From Dipteris shenzhenensis (taxonomy: Eukaryota; Polypodiophyta; Polypodiopsida; Gleicheniales), in the NCBI GenBank assembly GCA_047967505.1, contig CM106541.1: a stretch of 64,000 nt of DNA; one strand, 5' to 3'. The position numbers and the translations under genes are program-made. The notes beneath the pieces were generated by a model. It saw only the letters and a list, made by a program, of their open reading frames with translations. It was not told where the DNA came from and ran no database searches. Below are positions 1 to 12,155 of this stretch, in pieces (the first letter of the stretch is position 1; each line of letters opens with the position of its first letter).

Positions 1-151
1 AGCTTGGCTTCCCTAAAAATGATGCGAGGAGGTGGGGCAGAGCAGCCTGATGGATAAGATGATCGTTTTCATGCTTAAAAGGGATTCAGATATTTCAAGA
101 TAAGAATGGAGTGGTTTAATCTCTTCTTAATGTGCTTGTAGATATGGCCAC
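1..151. other. Unique flank left of the copia element
   Basis: No gene is recognisable. The stretch 112-140 is pyrimidine-rich and ends in TTGTAG, and the target sequence after removal of the copia element would read ATATGGCCACTGTGATATTAAG followed by GTAATG. That could be a 22-nt microexon bounded by AG and GT, but nothing else supports it. The last five bases, GCCAC at 147-151, are the left target-site copy of the element. Confidence 0.4.
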
Positions 152-423
152 TATTAGAATTATAGATATAATTCAGCAGTGACCAGTGTAATATAATAAG
201 CTAGTTAGGGGCACTTTTCCCTCTTTAAGAGGTTTTTCCGCCTAACCGCAATTAGTTCACTAACTATGGTTAGTGACTACTAAGGTTTTGTCACTAGGAC
301 AAAACCTTATCTCTCTCTCATTGAGTTGTACTCTACACACTCTACTATTGCAACTAAGTTTTCAGCTTCCAAGCTTCCAGCTCTCACCCTCTCTTGCTCT
401 TTCTCACTCACCATTCTCTCACA
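152..423 (+). repeat. 5' LTR of the copia element (272 bp)
   Basis: It begins TATTAGAATTATAG where the 3' LTR has TGTTAGAATTATAG, so the canonical TG has become TA (G to A). It ends in CTCTCACA directly before the primer site. It contains the palindromic stretch TTTTGTCACTAGGACAAAA. The small reading frame across it (273-470) is not treated as a gene. Confidence 0.93.
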
Positions 424-425
424 TT

Positions 426-437
426 TGGTATCAGAGC
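426..437 (+). promoter_or_regulatory. Primer binding site (tRNA-iMet type)
   Basis: TGGTATCAGAGC lies 2 bp after the 5' LTR. It is the standard plant copia primer site, complementary to the 3' end of initiator methionine tRNA, where minus-strand synthesis starts. Confidence 0.93.
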
Positions 438-1423
438 ATTAGATCCAGCTCCCTACGCATTCTCTGTTGAGCTCCAACTACAACCTACTACACCTCGTCC
501 GTACAGTCCGTACGACTGTACGGAATCCTACCGTACCAAATCGTACTTGCGTCAAACGTTGCGTCCGTACAACTCGAGCTGTCTGTTCATCACCGTACGT
601 TCCGTACAGCAAGTACTGCATGCATGTACATGTTGGTACCGTACCTGCGCGTACACACTGTACAATAGGTATCCGTACCTGTTTTCGTACAGGTTCTATT
701 TCAATACAACGTACTACTCCGTCGTACAGCACCGTACAAATCTGCGCCGTACAGCGTCGTGCAGATTTGCTCGCCGTACCTCGCCATCCGTACTCCGTAC
801 AGCACCGTCGTCCGTACTCCGTACATTCGCACAGTCATCCGTACAACGTACGAATTCTGTACCTGACAATTCCGTACACTGAGAGTTCCATACTGTCAGC
901 TCACTATCCGTACACTTCTGCTGCAGGCATTCTGTGCAGAGTTTTACTTCTGCAGGTACTCGAGCAGTTAGTTTTTTGGGCAGGCTTTGTTTGCAGATAG
1001 CCATCATTTGGCTGTATTTTTGGAAATACTTTTGGAGCTTTGACAGACACATTACAGATTTGGAGCTTTTGCAGACAGATCTACAGATCTAGTCTAAAAT
1101 TTGGGGCTTTTGTTCAGAAATTGCAGATTTGGGGCTTTTAGTAAATCTGCCCCTTTCTGGTTGCAATTTCAAGCCTAATTTGGGGCTTTTGTGTTGGGAG
1201 AGCAATTTTTGGAGTTTTCAGTTCATACTGCCTTTCTTGGAGTGTTTTGCAGCACTTTTGGTAAAATGGAGAGTTTTTTATGCTTGGACAGATTTCTGAC
1301 AGTGCAAGTACAGAAATCTAAGTTGCATTTACAGCCCGTGCTTGGCTGTATTTTTGGGAGTTGTGCATTTCATTCCCAGTAAGGGAATTCAGTTTTGTAT
1401 CTGCTTCAATCTCTTTCTCAAAT
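438..1423 (+). other. Long untranslated leader of the copia element, with CCGTAC array
   Basis: About 990 bp separate the primer site from the gag start. The first half (501-959) is packed with CCGTAC, GTACAG and GTACGG words: about 31 GTAC tetramers by hand count, where about 2 are expected. The second half (1000-1200) repeats the phrase ATTTGGGGCTTTT several times. Reading frames here (394-882 and 467-1000) are by-products of the repeated word and are not called as genes. Confidence 0.7.
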
Positions 1424-2349
1424 ATGGCCCATCAAAATCAGAATGACTTCCAGTTCGGTGGTCTTTCACAGGAAGACAAGTTGGATGGTACCAACTACTC
1501 CCTCTGGAGTTTCATGGTATGCAATATTCTGATTTCTCGCAATTTATGGGATTATGTCAATGCGGATGACCAGCAGATATTGCACCTGCTACCCCTCCCC
1601 AGCAAGGAGGTGGAAGAGGTCGTGCACAGGGTGCAGCTGCAGGACAAGTTGTTGGTGCAGCTACAGTCACTACTCCAGAGCAGAAGAGATGGGATTCACG
1701 GGATGCCTTAGCTTTGTCATGCATCTCTCTTTCAGTGAAAAGATTTATCATTCCGCATATCCAGTCGTGTAAGACCTCCAGGGCAGCGTGGGATATTTTG
1801 GAAAGCATGTATGCAGCTCGGAATGATGCAAGGGTATCTTTCTTGAAAAGAAAGTTGAGTAATACACATATGGAAGAGGGTGACTCCATGTCAGTCCACC
1901 TCACAAAGCTACAGGATCTCAGAGAGCAATTGTTAAACATAGATGAAATTATTCCTGATTCAGAGATGATTACGACCACTCTGAATTCTCTTCCTGAGTC
2001 TTATCTCAGCTTTCATACCTCGCTGAACTTATCATTGAGGGGGGGTGCAAATCCTCTCACTTTTCATGAGTTGATAGGACTTCTGCTTCAGGAAGAGCAG
2101 ACCATGAAAAATTTGGCTTCACGTGCAAGTGAACAAGCCATGCTCTCAAAGTTTAAATAAAAAACAAAGGGACAGGCAAAGACATCAGTAAATCAGCCTT
2201 CCAATGGGTCAGGACAGCCTTCCCAAAAGGCTAAAAATGATGCAACTAAGCCCAAGAAGAAGGGTTTTTGTCACTACTGCAAAAAGCCAGGTCATCACAT
2301 AGCAGAATGCAGGAAAAGACTTGCAAAAGAAAAGAAAAACAGCTCAGGT
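1424..2349 (+). pseudogene. gag: copia gag, frameshifted and with one stop
   Basis: Gag forms the capsid-like particle and packages element RNA. The ATG at 1424 opens a typical copia N-terminus (KLDGTNYSLW, then LWDYV). The frame shifts by one base near 1575-1590, after which the same protein continues in another frame (WDSRDALALSC, then FHTSLNL and LLLQEE). A TAA at 2158-2160 stands where a Gln codon is expected. Beyond it the CCHC zinc knuckle C-x2-C-x4-H-x4-C reads CHYCKKPGHHIAEC at 2269-2310. A Gly/Arg/Ala-rich linker lies just after the frameshift. No full product can be made from this copy. Confidence 0.9.
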
Positions 2350-5300
2350 ATGGCTGTTTCAGATTCAGCTCCTCATGCATCTAACAGTGGGGATGCTGCA
2401 GCCAACTTTATTGGACAGGATTATGCCTTTTTATCTTGCATTTCAGATTCTAGGTTGGCTGTTCAAGATGCTCGGGATAGTACAACCACTTGCAGTGATG
2501 ATACATATGCATTTTTGACTTGCAAATATGACTCTTCTATAGATGCATCTGCTTTCAGTGTCAATGAAACACTGAACACTTGGTATTTTGACAGCGGTGC
2601 ATCCAAGCACATCACTTCTAGGAAGTGTCTTTTTACTTCCTCGCATCCACCTCCCGTTGGTAAGAAAGTCACTTGTGCCAACAACTCATCATATTTAGTA
2701 CGTGGCACAAGAGATGTTGAGCTCACTGCCATTGATGGCTCAATTTTCAGACTTGTAGATGTCTTATATGTGCCTGGCATAACCAAAAATCTCCTTTCAG
2801 TGTCCACTCTTAACAGAGGTGGATTTCAGGTCATCTTTGAGGATGACAAATGTGCTGTCCGAGACAGGGAAGATGCCTATACCTTAAGGTTATCTGGTAC
2901 TCTGCTGCGTGGGCTTTTTCAACTTGATATTTTTGAGAAAAGAGCAGCCCATGCTCTTGCAGTTTCTACCCCTACAGCTGCCATGCAGAATGCAGAATTA
3001 TGGCATGCCAGATATGGCCACATGCATTACAACAACTTGATGACACTTTAGAAGTTTTCCATGGTTAATGCATTGCCACCTCTTGAGATACCTCCTCCAC
3101 ATGCCTGTGAAGGGTGCATTTTAGGCAAGATGCATAGATTCCCCTTCAAGAAGGATGGTTCAGTTAAAGCTGTTCGCAAATTACAGCTTATACACAGTGA
3201 TGTCTGTGGTCCCATGAGGACTCCATCGTTGGGTGGTCATCTCTACTTCGTTACATTTATTGATGATTACTCCAATTTTACTTGGGTTTATGGGCTGAAA
3301 CAGAAATCTGAAGTGTTCACGGTGTTTAAACACTTTTCAGCCATGGTTGAAAATGAAACCGGACTCAAGATACAGACATTGCGCACAGATAGAGGTGGGG
3401 AATACTTGTCTGCAGAATTTGATGCTTTTCTGAAAGGCAAGGGTATTGTGCATCAGCTCACAGTCAAGTTGACCCCTCAGCAAAATGGCAAAGCTAAGAG
3501 GAAAAATAGAACCCTCATGGAGATGGACAGATGTATGCTGAAAAGCAAACACATGCCTCATAAATTCTGGCTAGAGGGTTTGATGTGTGCCAATTACATT
3601 TTGAATCGGGCTCCCACTAAGGCTTTAAAAACAAAAACTCCTTATGAGGTCTGGAATGACAAGAAGCCTTTAGTGGATCACTTCCGAGTCTTTGGATGCC
3701 TTGCTTATGCTCATGTGCCAGTTGAATTTAGGCACAAGTTGTCAGATAAAGCCATCAAATGCATATTTGTTGGATACAGTGCAGAAAGCAAGGGGTACTG
3801 TCTCTACAATCCTGCTACGCGCAAAATCATAGTAAGTAGAGATGTGATATTTTCTGAAAATTCAGCTCACACTCAGGCTGAATTTCAAATGCCTTCGTCT
3901 TCAGAGGATGTCTTTGAGGGGTTGCTACCCATTGCCTTGGGTTCCCCTGCTGATTTTTCTGATGCAAATCAGAATTTACAGCAACCTTCAGATGCTTCAG
4001 TTCCGCCACAGGATGTCTTGCCCCCTCCACAGGCAGTGGAACAGGTGGTGCAGCAAGAAATTGCAGACATACATGCAGAAAAAACAATCCCAAACTGGCT
4101 GTTACAGACTCTCAGGGAGAGTAAAATTGATGCTCCGTTATCTGGCAGGACTCGCAGTGCAGCAAGGCACATGGAAGGTGCTAATTCAGTGGAATCAGCA
4201 TATGCAGGTACTCTTCTTGATGAGGAGGAGCCTGCCACATTCGAAGAGGAAAAGGATAATGTGCATTGGATGAATGCCATGCACGATGAGTTGCAGTCCA
4301 TTGAAAAAAATCAGACTTGGGATGTTGTAGACTTGCCACAGGGTAAACATGCCATTGGCACACGATGGGTTTTCAAGGTCAAACACAAGCCAAATGGCTC
4401 CATTGACAGATATAAGGCAAGGCTGGTTGCTAAAGGCTATGCTCAGAAAAAGGGCATAGATTATGAGGAGACATTCGCTCCTACATCCCGGATGACCACC
4501 ATCCGATCAGTTATTGCAATGGCTGCACATTTTGAGTGGCATGTTCATCAGTTGGACATAAAAACAGCCTTCTTAAATGGAGACTTGCTGGAAGAGGTGT
4601 ATGTCAGACAACCTCCGGGCTTTGAAATTACAGCAAATGCACTTAAAGTATGCAAGCTCAACAAAGCTTTATACGGGCTGAAACAGGCCCCTCGTGCATG
4701 GTATGCCAAGATCCATGCCTTTTTGACCAGCAAGGGGCTGCACAATAGTCCTACTGAGAGCACCCTCTACATCAAGATGGATGGGGGGGAAATTTTAGTC
4801 ATCCTTCTTTATGTCGATGACTTATTGCTCACAGGGTCCAATGAAGACAAAATTGCAGATTTCAAAGCTGATTTCCAGACCAACTTTGACATGTCAGATT
4901 TGGGGCTGCTTCACTTTTATTTGGGGATCCAGTTCTCTCATGAGAGACGTGGCACTGTTATGTCTGAGTCCAAGTATGTTCAGAAACTCTTGGACAGATT
5001 TAACATGCATGAGTGTAAGCCCATAGCCACTCCCATGGAGCCGGGGCTGAAACTCACAATACATGATGCAGGAGAAGTAGTTGATGCCACACTTTATAGT
5101 CAGGCTGTTGGATGCCTCATATATCTCTGCAACACTAGACCTGATATTCAGTTTGCAGTATCTCAGGTGAGCGGGTACATGCACAGCCCAAAAACTATGC
5201 ATTGGTAGGCATTTAAGCGCATCTTCCGTTATTTGCAGGGCACGAAGTCTTTTGGCTTGCTATTTCCCAGGGGGGGTGACTTGTAGATGCATGCCTACAG

Positions 5301-5760
5301 TGATTCAGATTGGGCTGGTGATTATGACACTAGGCAGTCCACTAGTGGCAATTGTTTCTTTTTGGGTAAATCTTGCATTTCCTGGCTGAGCAAGAAACAA
5401 TCTACAGTGGCTACCTCATCATGTGAAGCTGAGTACAGGGCAGCTTTCACAGCAACAGTTGAATGTGTCTGGCTGCGACGTCTATTTGCTGATCTTCATC
5501 TGTCTTTGGAGGGTCCTTCTCCAATTCTCACTGATAGTCAGAGTGCCATTGCAGTGGCAAAGAATCCAGTGTTTCATGCTCGCACGAAGCACATTGAGAT
5601 TCACTATCACTACGTCAGAGAGAAGTTGCATGCAGGAGAGATCAGTATGATCTTTGTGTCCACACATGACAACGTTGCAGATATTTTCACCAAAGCACTA
5701 CCACGTGAAAAGTTTGAGGCATTTTGCAGTGCTCTGCACTTATATCCGTTTGGTGATTGA
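2350..5760 (+). pseudogene. pol: copia pol: protease, integrase, RT, RNase H, with three stops
   Basis: One reading frame runs through, cut by TAG at 3049-3051, 5206-5208 and 5284-5286. The protease active site DSGA is at 2590-2601. The integrase HHCC region spans the first stop (WHARYGHMHYNN, then CEGCILGK). Two integrase acidic residues are visible (HSDVCGP and RTDRGGEY), but the Glu expected in the NGxAERKNR motif is Lys (AAG at 3496-3498), so the catalytic triad is broken. RT has RWVFKVK, DIKTAFLNGDL and the YVDD box at 4810-4821. RNase H shows YSDSDWAG, SCEAEYRA and TDSQSA, and ends with TGA at 5758. The frame is otherwise intact for more than 1,100 codons. Confidence 0.95.
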
Positions 5761-5782
5761 TCAGCCTTGTACATGACATTGG

Positions 5783-5795
5783 CACTTCAGGGGGG
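5783..5795 (+). promoter_or_regulatory. Polypurine tract
   Basis: The stretch CACTTCAGGGGGG sits directly before the 3' LTR. Purine-rich sequence here primes plus-strand synthesis in LTR elements. Confidence 0.85.
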
Positions 5796-6080
5796 TGTTA
5801 GAATTATAGATATAATTCAGCAGTGACCAGTGTAATATAATAAGCTAGTTAGGGGCACTTTTCCCTCTTCCCCCTAACCGCAGTTAGTTCACTAACTATG
5901 GTTAGTGACTACTAAGGTTTTGTCACTAGGACAAAACCTTATCTCTCTCTCATTGAGTTGTCCTTATCTCTCTCTCATTGAGTTGTACTCTACACACTCT
6001 ACTATTGCAACTAAGTTTTCAGCTTCCAAGCTTCCAGCTCTCACCCTCTCTTGCTCTCTCTCACTCACCATTCTCTCACA
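5796..6080 (+). repeat. 3' LTR of the copia element (285 bp)
   Basis: It starts TGTTAGAATT and ends CTCTCACA, followed by the target copy GCCAC at 6081-6085. It carries a 25-bp internal tandem duplication (CCTTATCTCTCTCTCATTGA and onward) absent from the 5' LTR. Confidence 0.94.
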
Positions 6081-6085
6081 GCCAC

Positions 6086-6956
6086 TGTGATATTAAGGTA
6101 ATGAAATGCATGTACATCATGGCGGAATTAAGTAGATTTTCCCAATACATTTGGTGTGGTATCATCTATCTTCAATAATTCACAAAGAGTAGAGAAGTTT
6201 GCTCTTATTGGTGTATAATTATTTTAAAAACTAGACTAACTATTTTTTAATCCGAAGATAAATATTAATTGCAGGCATTCTAAATTTGTGAAAGGCTTGA
6301 TTGGTATCTGTGGAAATGAAGAATATTGTACACTTGCTACCATGGTAATCATGACATACCTTGTCTTAGAAATAGCGTACTTGAAAATTGTAGCTAAAGA
6401 GGAATTCTGTATGATAATCAAACTTAAAGAAAAGTAATTTCTAGGGAGGTCGATATGTTTTTCAAAGGCAAAGTATTGTCATAGGTGGATTCTTATGTAG
6501 TTTGATTGCAATAACACATCCTGAATTTTTAGTGTGATGGGAATACATTCTTTTACTTTCATTTGAAATTGTTACAATTATAACATCAAATAATGGTATA
6601 ATCTTGTTTAACGTATGTAAGAGTGTCTGAACTTTTGTTTGAAGCCTCTTGCTCACTCATCATGTTATCACGACCATGGTTACATTGCCTTGAGGATGAT
6701 ACTACAAAAATGAAAGTTTCAGTATGCCAAAAGGAGTCGAGAGAAGCCAGGAAGTTGTGAACAACTGAACATCCCGATTAATAGTTACAGATAATCTGGC
6801 TGAAAATGAAACCAATGCAGCCCAGCCAGGTGCATCCAAGTGCCATATAGGCCTTGTGGGGGTTTATGAAAAGAAATTTCCTCCATGGTCCCACTCTTTT
6901 TTGAAAGAGGCTCTCCTAGCAACATCCTTTACATTTGTCTCTAATCAAGCCCTAAT
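6086..6956. other. AT-rich low-copy stretch without a recognised gene
   Basis: Short open frames (6236-6421 and 6462-6656 on the minus strand) have no recognisable content. The base composition resembles plant intron or intergenic DNA. Nothing links it to the transposon families elsewhere in the window. Confidence 0.5.
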
Positions 6957-7136
6957 CTCCATCATTTGTCCAACTAATGTTTTTGAATGAGTATGGCCAT
7001 ATGGATGAGTATGTAGGGAGACTCCCATGCATACTCTATAAATTTTCTCCATCATTTGTCCAACTAATGTTTTTGAATGAGTATGGCCATATGGATGAGT
7101 ATGCAGGGAGACTCCCATGCAGCCTCAGCTCATGTC
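6957..7136 (+). repeat. 90-bp tandem duplication carrying a LINE-C ORF2 scrap
   Basis: Units 6957-7046 and 7047-7136 are nearly identical. Each includes GCCATATGGATGAGTATG(C/T)A followed by GGGAGACTCCCATGCA, which matches the LINE-C ORF2 C-terminal coding sequence at 35360-35400. The left unit has TAG where the right unit and the LINE-C relative have CAG. Confidence 0.8.
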
Positions 7137-7545
7137 ATGTGAAATGATTCTCTATTGTCTTGTGTACAATGAATCTTGAATGTCATATCCTCACCTAGTG
7201 CGTTTGGTGTGCAACTGTAAGAAGCCTCTCAAGTATCGAGGGATTTGAAGGATTTCACATTCTCGTTGCCTTCTTCTAAAGGAGGATTGTCTCTATTCTC
7301 TTTGTGGCTACCTAATGGCTAGAGGTCATGGTAAATTGAAATGTTGTAGTGAGGATTATGGAACTGTTTTTGAAAGTGAAATCTTGGCTGCTACAAGTTC
7401 TTGACGAGGAGAATAATGGGAAGGTGGTTGGATGTAGTCGTGCTTTACTGATGTGAAAGTTGAACCTCCTTTCTCTAGAGTATCATCATCATCGATGTAG
7501 AAACGATCAATCTTGGCATGAATAGTCCCCATGAGTCTCCTGTTA
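7137..7545. other. Spacer, nothing recognised
   Basis: No gene, repeat or regulatory structure could be supported. It ends at the GAAA-repeat tail of a minus-strand LINE-A copy. Confidence 0.4.
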
Positions 7546-8255
7546 GAAGAAAGAAAGAAAGATATATTAATGTCTTCAAAAGGCCTCGCGGGCCTATGAG
7601 ACAAATCACAATCAAGAGAGTAATTCTTACCAGTTGCTATAGGCTGATGCAAAGAGTTCACTAAGGCCCTTGTAGAATGTTGTACTAAGAAGGTCAAAAG
7701 CTCACAAACTCACAAACTTAGAACTAGTACTCAAAAAGGCTCAGAAAGCATAACCAAGTGCCATGGTGGCTCTCCAATGGGAGGTGAGGATATCTAATAG
7801 TTGTATTAGTCGTGTTGTCTCACGCTACAGTAGGGGCCATGGTCTTTGTGATCTCTTTATCTAGCATGTCGTGTCGAGAGTAACCCCTCAGCTCTGGCGC
7901 TCCCCTCTAAGAAAGGCTGAGAGAGTTGGACCTTCATAGTTCGTGGTCTAGTCAGTCTCTATATCTTGAGTGGTCTCTATGCCTTTGGCTCCAGTGCTCC
8001 GCGTCGTCTCTTCACTGTGTTCTCATATCAACTATCTCCTCCCCCACTCCACTGTGTCCCGAGGCTGATTCAAATGCATAGAAATCTGTGACATATGGCT
8101 GTGTTCTATCCGTCTCTATCTCAAGTGGCATTGTTGCCTCTGGTTGTCTGATTTGTTTTAGTGTAGTCTCTCTGTGTCTCCACATCTCCATCAGATAGAG
8201 ACTAACATAGACCTAGTACTGAAAGTAGATCAGCATAGAGAGTGGCCCAAAGTCC

Positions 8256-8640
8256 CTAGACCATGGTACTACCCTCGAATCTCATAGTAAATTGGACAAG
8301 TGCATAGCAAGTGCTCCTTTGTCTCCACCTCTCCCAAGTGCAAAGCCTACATATCCGCTGCTCTCTAGGTGTGCCTGTGGCTCTACCTGCCTCAATCCCC
8401 AACTGATGGGATGAGGCTCGGACTTCCCCACCAATGACAATTCTCAATGTAGATGAGACGTGTCTATTCTTCTAGTATGAGGGTTTGATGATCAATTTGT
8501 CCTCTCATACTCTAAGGAAGTGGTCATGATAGAATAGATCTTGGTGGGAAACTCCTAGTCCACCCCAAGTTTGTGACGTGTAGAGCTGAAGTAGATCTAA
8601 CGGTATTAAATACGGTTTATCTCATCTTGTGGTATCAAGG
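8256..8640 (-). pseudogene. LINE-A ORF2 C-terminal fragment
   Basis: A degenerate relative of the zinc-finger region of LINE-A ORF2. The sequence corresponding to the C-x2-C motif reads RICRLC, followed by an acidic/aromatic stretch, in the same order as RICPCC in the intact copy at 26454-29156. Frames are broken throughout. It is the 3' part of the interrupted insertion described for 7546-12510. Confidence 0.65.
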
Positions 8641-8713
8641 AGGACGGGGCATCCAACTTGTACTAAAAGGGTGGTATTTTAAAGAAATAGTGATATATTT
8701 CATTCAAAACAAA

Positions 8714-9406
8714 TCATACAACAGATGGGAGAGAAAGTACTCTATGCCTAGCCTCAACAATGTGGCAAAAAATCCATGGTGGTGGTCTAAAATGCCACGA
8801 CATCCCAAAAGGGGTCAAATGAAAAAATAATGAGCAGTCCCATGTCCTCATGAAGGATAAAAGTCTCCCACGAGCTGCCAAAGAGGTGCCTGTACACCGC
8901 TCCCATTGACTCTTGAGAGTGAAGATAATCTCCGCCCAAATGGAAGTGAGAGTGTCAGCCTCCGTGCATAAATGGCCCCCAAGGACAAAAGAACATCGCG
9001 AACACCATATCCACCATAGGGCAATGCTGGAAATCACCTCCCAGGCTGACCCTGCAGGTGAAGTAGGCATGGAATCCTGAGCTGGTACAGGTACCAACAG
9101 TAAATCCTGCGGCTCCATGATGCTGACATCTATGGGACCCCGTCTCTGGCGACGCTGCATGAAGAAACCGTGGTCTCCTGGCTTTGACTCAAAGAGAGCA
9201 AAGGTTCCAGATCCTCTCCCCCAAAAGGCAGCGCCCCATGTCATCAGAAAGGACTCGGATGTGACATATGAGAACAACCTGAAGATACCTGTCCATACCA
9301 CTCTAGAGCTGGGGCAGCTCCATAAACAATGCTTACTAGATTCCTCTGCAAGCTGACAACGCATACACAAGGAGGGTCTACCCATCTGCTGAAGCCAAGT
9401 ACCCAC
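8714..9406 (-). pseudogene. LINE-B ORF2 C-terminal zinc finger (zf-RVT type)
   Basis: The 230-codon open frame contains SLCMRCQLAEESSKHCLWSC, a C-x2-C...H-x4-C arrangement as in the zf-RVT domain at the C-terminus of plant LINE ORF2. A Trp-rich segment follows (FLMTWGAAFW). It belongs to the same insertion as the RT pieces at 9490-12155. Confidence 0.78.
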
Positions 9407-9489
9407 AGGTATACCCCTATGTATAGTGAGCCAAAGAAAGTAGGAGACTTTCCTGGCTCTACTGATGCCCCAAAAGTGAGTCCAGTAGC

Positions 9490-12155
9490 TCAGTAAGAGC
9501 TATGCAGTAAGTCCCTGTGCGTGCCAATGTTGTGAGGCAGATGGTAGGTGATGAGAGTCTCTTTGCTGAAGCCTGTAACCTGCCCTCGTCGAGTACTAGA
9601 AAAAAGAAAGAGGACGAACGCCTGCCACCGGAGCAGAGGCCACGCCCACTCACCTGGGTCCCAGTCGAGCTCCGCAAGAGGTCGACCCTGAAAAATCCAA
9701 AGTCTCCATCTAGGATCCTCTGCAATGGTCAACCTGGAAGGATTTGTGGCCCATTCCTTACCTAGGCAACCAATGACCCTGACTCTTCGCCAAAGGAGCT
9801 CCTGTCGATTCAGGGGCTGGATCCATTTGCTGAGTGGGATACAATCTGTGAGAGGAGTCCGTCTCAAAATAAGTTAACGGTGCCGGTCCTAAACGAATTC
9901 CAATGCATAGCCTAGCCTCACTAAAACAACCTAACCAAGTAGAGATGGGATGAACATAGGCTGGATCTGTAAGCATTTCCCTCCACTCCTGAGGAATAGC
10001 TCTCATGATCAGTAATTTGGTGGCAGCAATCTGTCCAAGTGGCCCGTGTCTATCTCTGATCTCCTCCTCTGACATCTCCACACCTCCTCTGAACCAATCT
10101 CCGGCTGTCACAACCCCCTGAGCATGCCATCTGGCCAAGGGAGTCCTAAGTTCTGTACCAGGGGAAGATCCCTGATATCGAACCAGGGGGTTATGATAGA
10201 GTGGCTGTCGGGCAATTTCCTCTCTGGAGGAGGGAATTGCTCTGATGAGGTGTTGTCGAAAGTGATCCCATATCTGAATAAGCCTTTTCACAAGTGGTGA
10301 GGAAGGCTGAGAATGTTGGTCTACTAGGAAGATCCAACTGACTCTACCTACCCACTGGCCTGCTGCTCTGGGGGTGCACTGGTGAATCCCATGCAGTAGG
10401 AACTGCTTCCACGGCTGATCTCCTGGAGTCAAACCTCTAACAAGAAGTTTGACTAAAAGGGCTCTGCTCTGCATCTCAGGATCAAGAACCCCAAGTCCTC
10501 CCTGCGAGGAGGGTAAAGTGATAGTATCCCATGAAATCCTGGCCCTAGTGTCCTCAGAACCGTCGCCACCACTCCACAGGAAGTTCCGGAGCAATCTCCT
10601 CACCTGACGGATCGAGTCAGCCAACATGACACAATGTACCACATAGTCGCTAGTAGAACCTGGTTGAGTACCAGCGCTCTTCCGGCCAAAGAAAGTCTAG
10701 CCGTGCTCCAGTAGGCCAGCTTTCTCCGAATGCTCTCAAGAGCTGGGGCAAACTGTTGCGTTGGGGACACCTCAATGCCAACCTGGAAGTCTAGATATCT
10801 CGTGGAGGTGCCTCTGGGAATCCATACAAAGCCTCTGTCTCCTGCCCATGCTGGGGTATCCTGCTGAGCTCCTGTCTAGATGCCTTTTGATTTGTTCTAA
10901 TTGACAAGTGCCCCTGAGGCTAGGCAGAACTTGTCAATTGAATCCGCAGCAGTAGCGAGACTATATGCATCTCCTCTGACTTTCAATGCCATGTTGTCAG
11001 CAAACTCAGTGTCCAGAAGCTCCTGCTCCTGCCGGATAGGCAGATGGAGGCCCAAAGTGCCATGACTGGTAGCCTGCATAAAGTATCCCATAGCCTCTGC
11101 TACGAAAAGGAAAAGGTAAGGTGCAAGCGGGCATCCCTGTCGTACCGATCTGGATAGCTGAAAAGCCGGTCCTCTGCCTCCACCACAGCAGACCACCATC
11201 CTGCTAGAAGAGTGGGAGTAAAGTGAGGAGACCCAAGAAATCCAACTATCACTGAAGCCTAGCCTCCTCATAGTCCCTCCAAGAAACCCCAGTCCACCCT
11301 ATCATAAGCCTTCTCAAAATCGAGAAGAAGAACTGCAATATCCTGCTGACTCTCCTTCGCCCAGTGAGTGGCCTCCCAAAAAGTGAAGATGTTATCCAAG
11401 ATACTCCGATCTTGGACAAATCCTGTCTGAGTAGCTCTGATGATATTTGGCAGCATAGGCTTTAGGCGAAGAGCCAAGGTCTTCGCTAGGATCTTGTAGG
11501 CTGTCCCTAGAAGTGTAATGGGTCTCCAATTACGTAGGACTGTCTTGTCTCCCCCTTTCGGGATGAGACAAATCATACCTGTGCATAATGTCTCGCCCAA
11601 AGATTCTATATCGAGAGCCTCTGAAAAGACAGAGAGTAGGTGAGGCCCAATCGTATCCCAAAGAGCTCTAAAAAGAAGTGGCGACAAACCTACCCCATGC
11701 ATCTATCTCTGGGCAGCTCATGTAACGCGTCCGTGATCTCCAGGAGTGATAGTGGGCTATCCAAAACATGACTCATCCTGTCTGAGACCATCAGGGGGAC
11801 ATGACTCCAAATCTCCTCTCTGGCTCTGATCATCTCCTCGGTGACTGGATCGGCGGTGTAAAGAGTGGAATAGAAATCAGAAGTGATCTCAACAAGACGG
11901 TGAGGGTCCGTCTGAAGAGACCCGGCCTCATCCACAAGTCTACGAAGACTGTCCGAAGAGTATCTCTGACCCACTGTCCTGAAGAACTCTCTAGAGCATC
12001 TATCCCCCTTCTGAATCCAAAAAGTCTGCTGGGAGTAAAACTTGAACTGGGCCCTCTTGCCCTGAATCTCCTGAGCCTCTGAATACTCTGACTAGTCTCT
12101 CCTGAGCCTCTGAATACTCTGACTAGCAAACCATCTAGATATATGTGCATACCAA
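9490..12155 (-). pseudogene. LINE-B ORF2: reverse transcriptase and connection domain
   Basis: In sense order: a pre-RT helix region (RYSSDSLRRLVDEAGSL), the RT fingers (MICLIPKGGDKTVLRNWRPI), TGFVQDRSILDNIF, LLLDFEKAYDRVDWGFLEGL, RQGCPLAPYLF, and the catalytic box, which reads FADN instead of F/YADD (codon AAC, complement of 10993-10995). Then come LLRNFLWSGGD and ARISWDTITLP, typical of the plant L1-like connection region. Several frameshifts separate the pieces. RT activity is not expected. Confidence 0.85.

Larger units (their letters stand above)
152..6080 (+). mobile_element. Ty1/copia LTR retrotransposon, full length, defective
   Basis: The element has two LTRs (152-423 and 5796-6080), a tRNA-iMet-type primer site, a gag-pol region in copia order (gag, protease, integrase, reverse transcriptase, RNase H), a polypurine tract and the 5-bp target duplication GCCAC on both sides (147-151 and 6081-6085). 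It cannot be active: gag carries a frameshift, and four in-frame stops interrupt gag-pol. The LTRs differ by indels: the 3' LTR repeats a 25-bp stretch around 5936-5984 and lacks about 10 bp present near 231-240 of the 5' LTR. The copy is therefore not recent. Orientation and domain order make the Ty1/copia assignment secure; the lineage within copia was not determined. Confidence 0.96.

Noticed and set aside
273-1000. Open frames of 65, 162 and 177 codons in the first LTR and leader
   Set aside because: They run across the LTR boundary and the CCGTAC array, show no protein family, and are explained by the repeated word.
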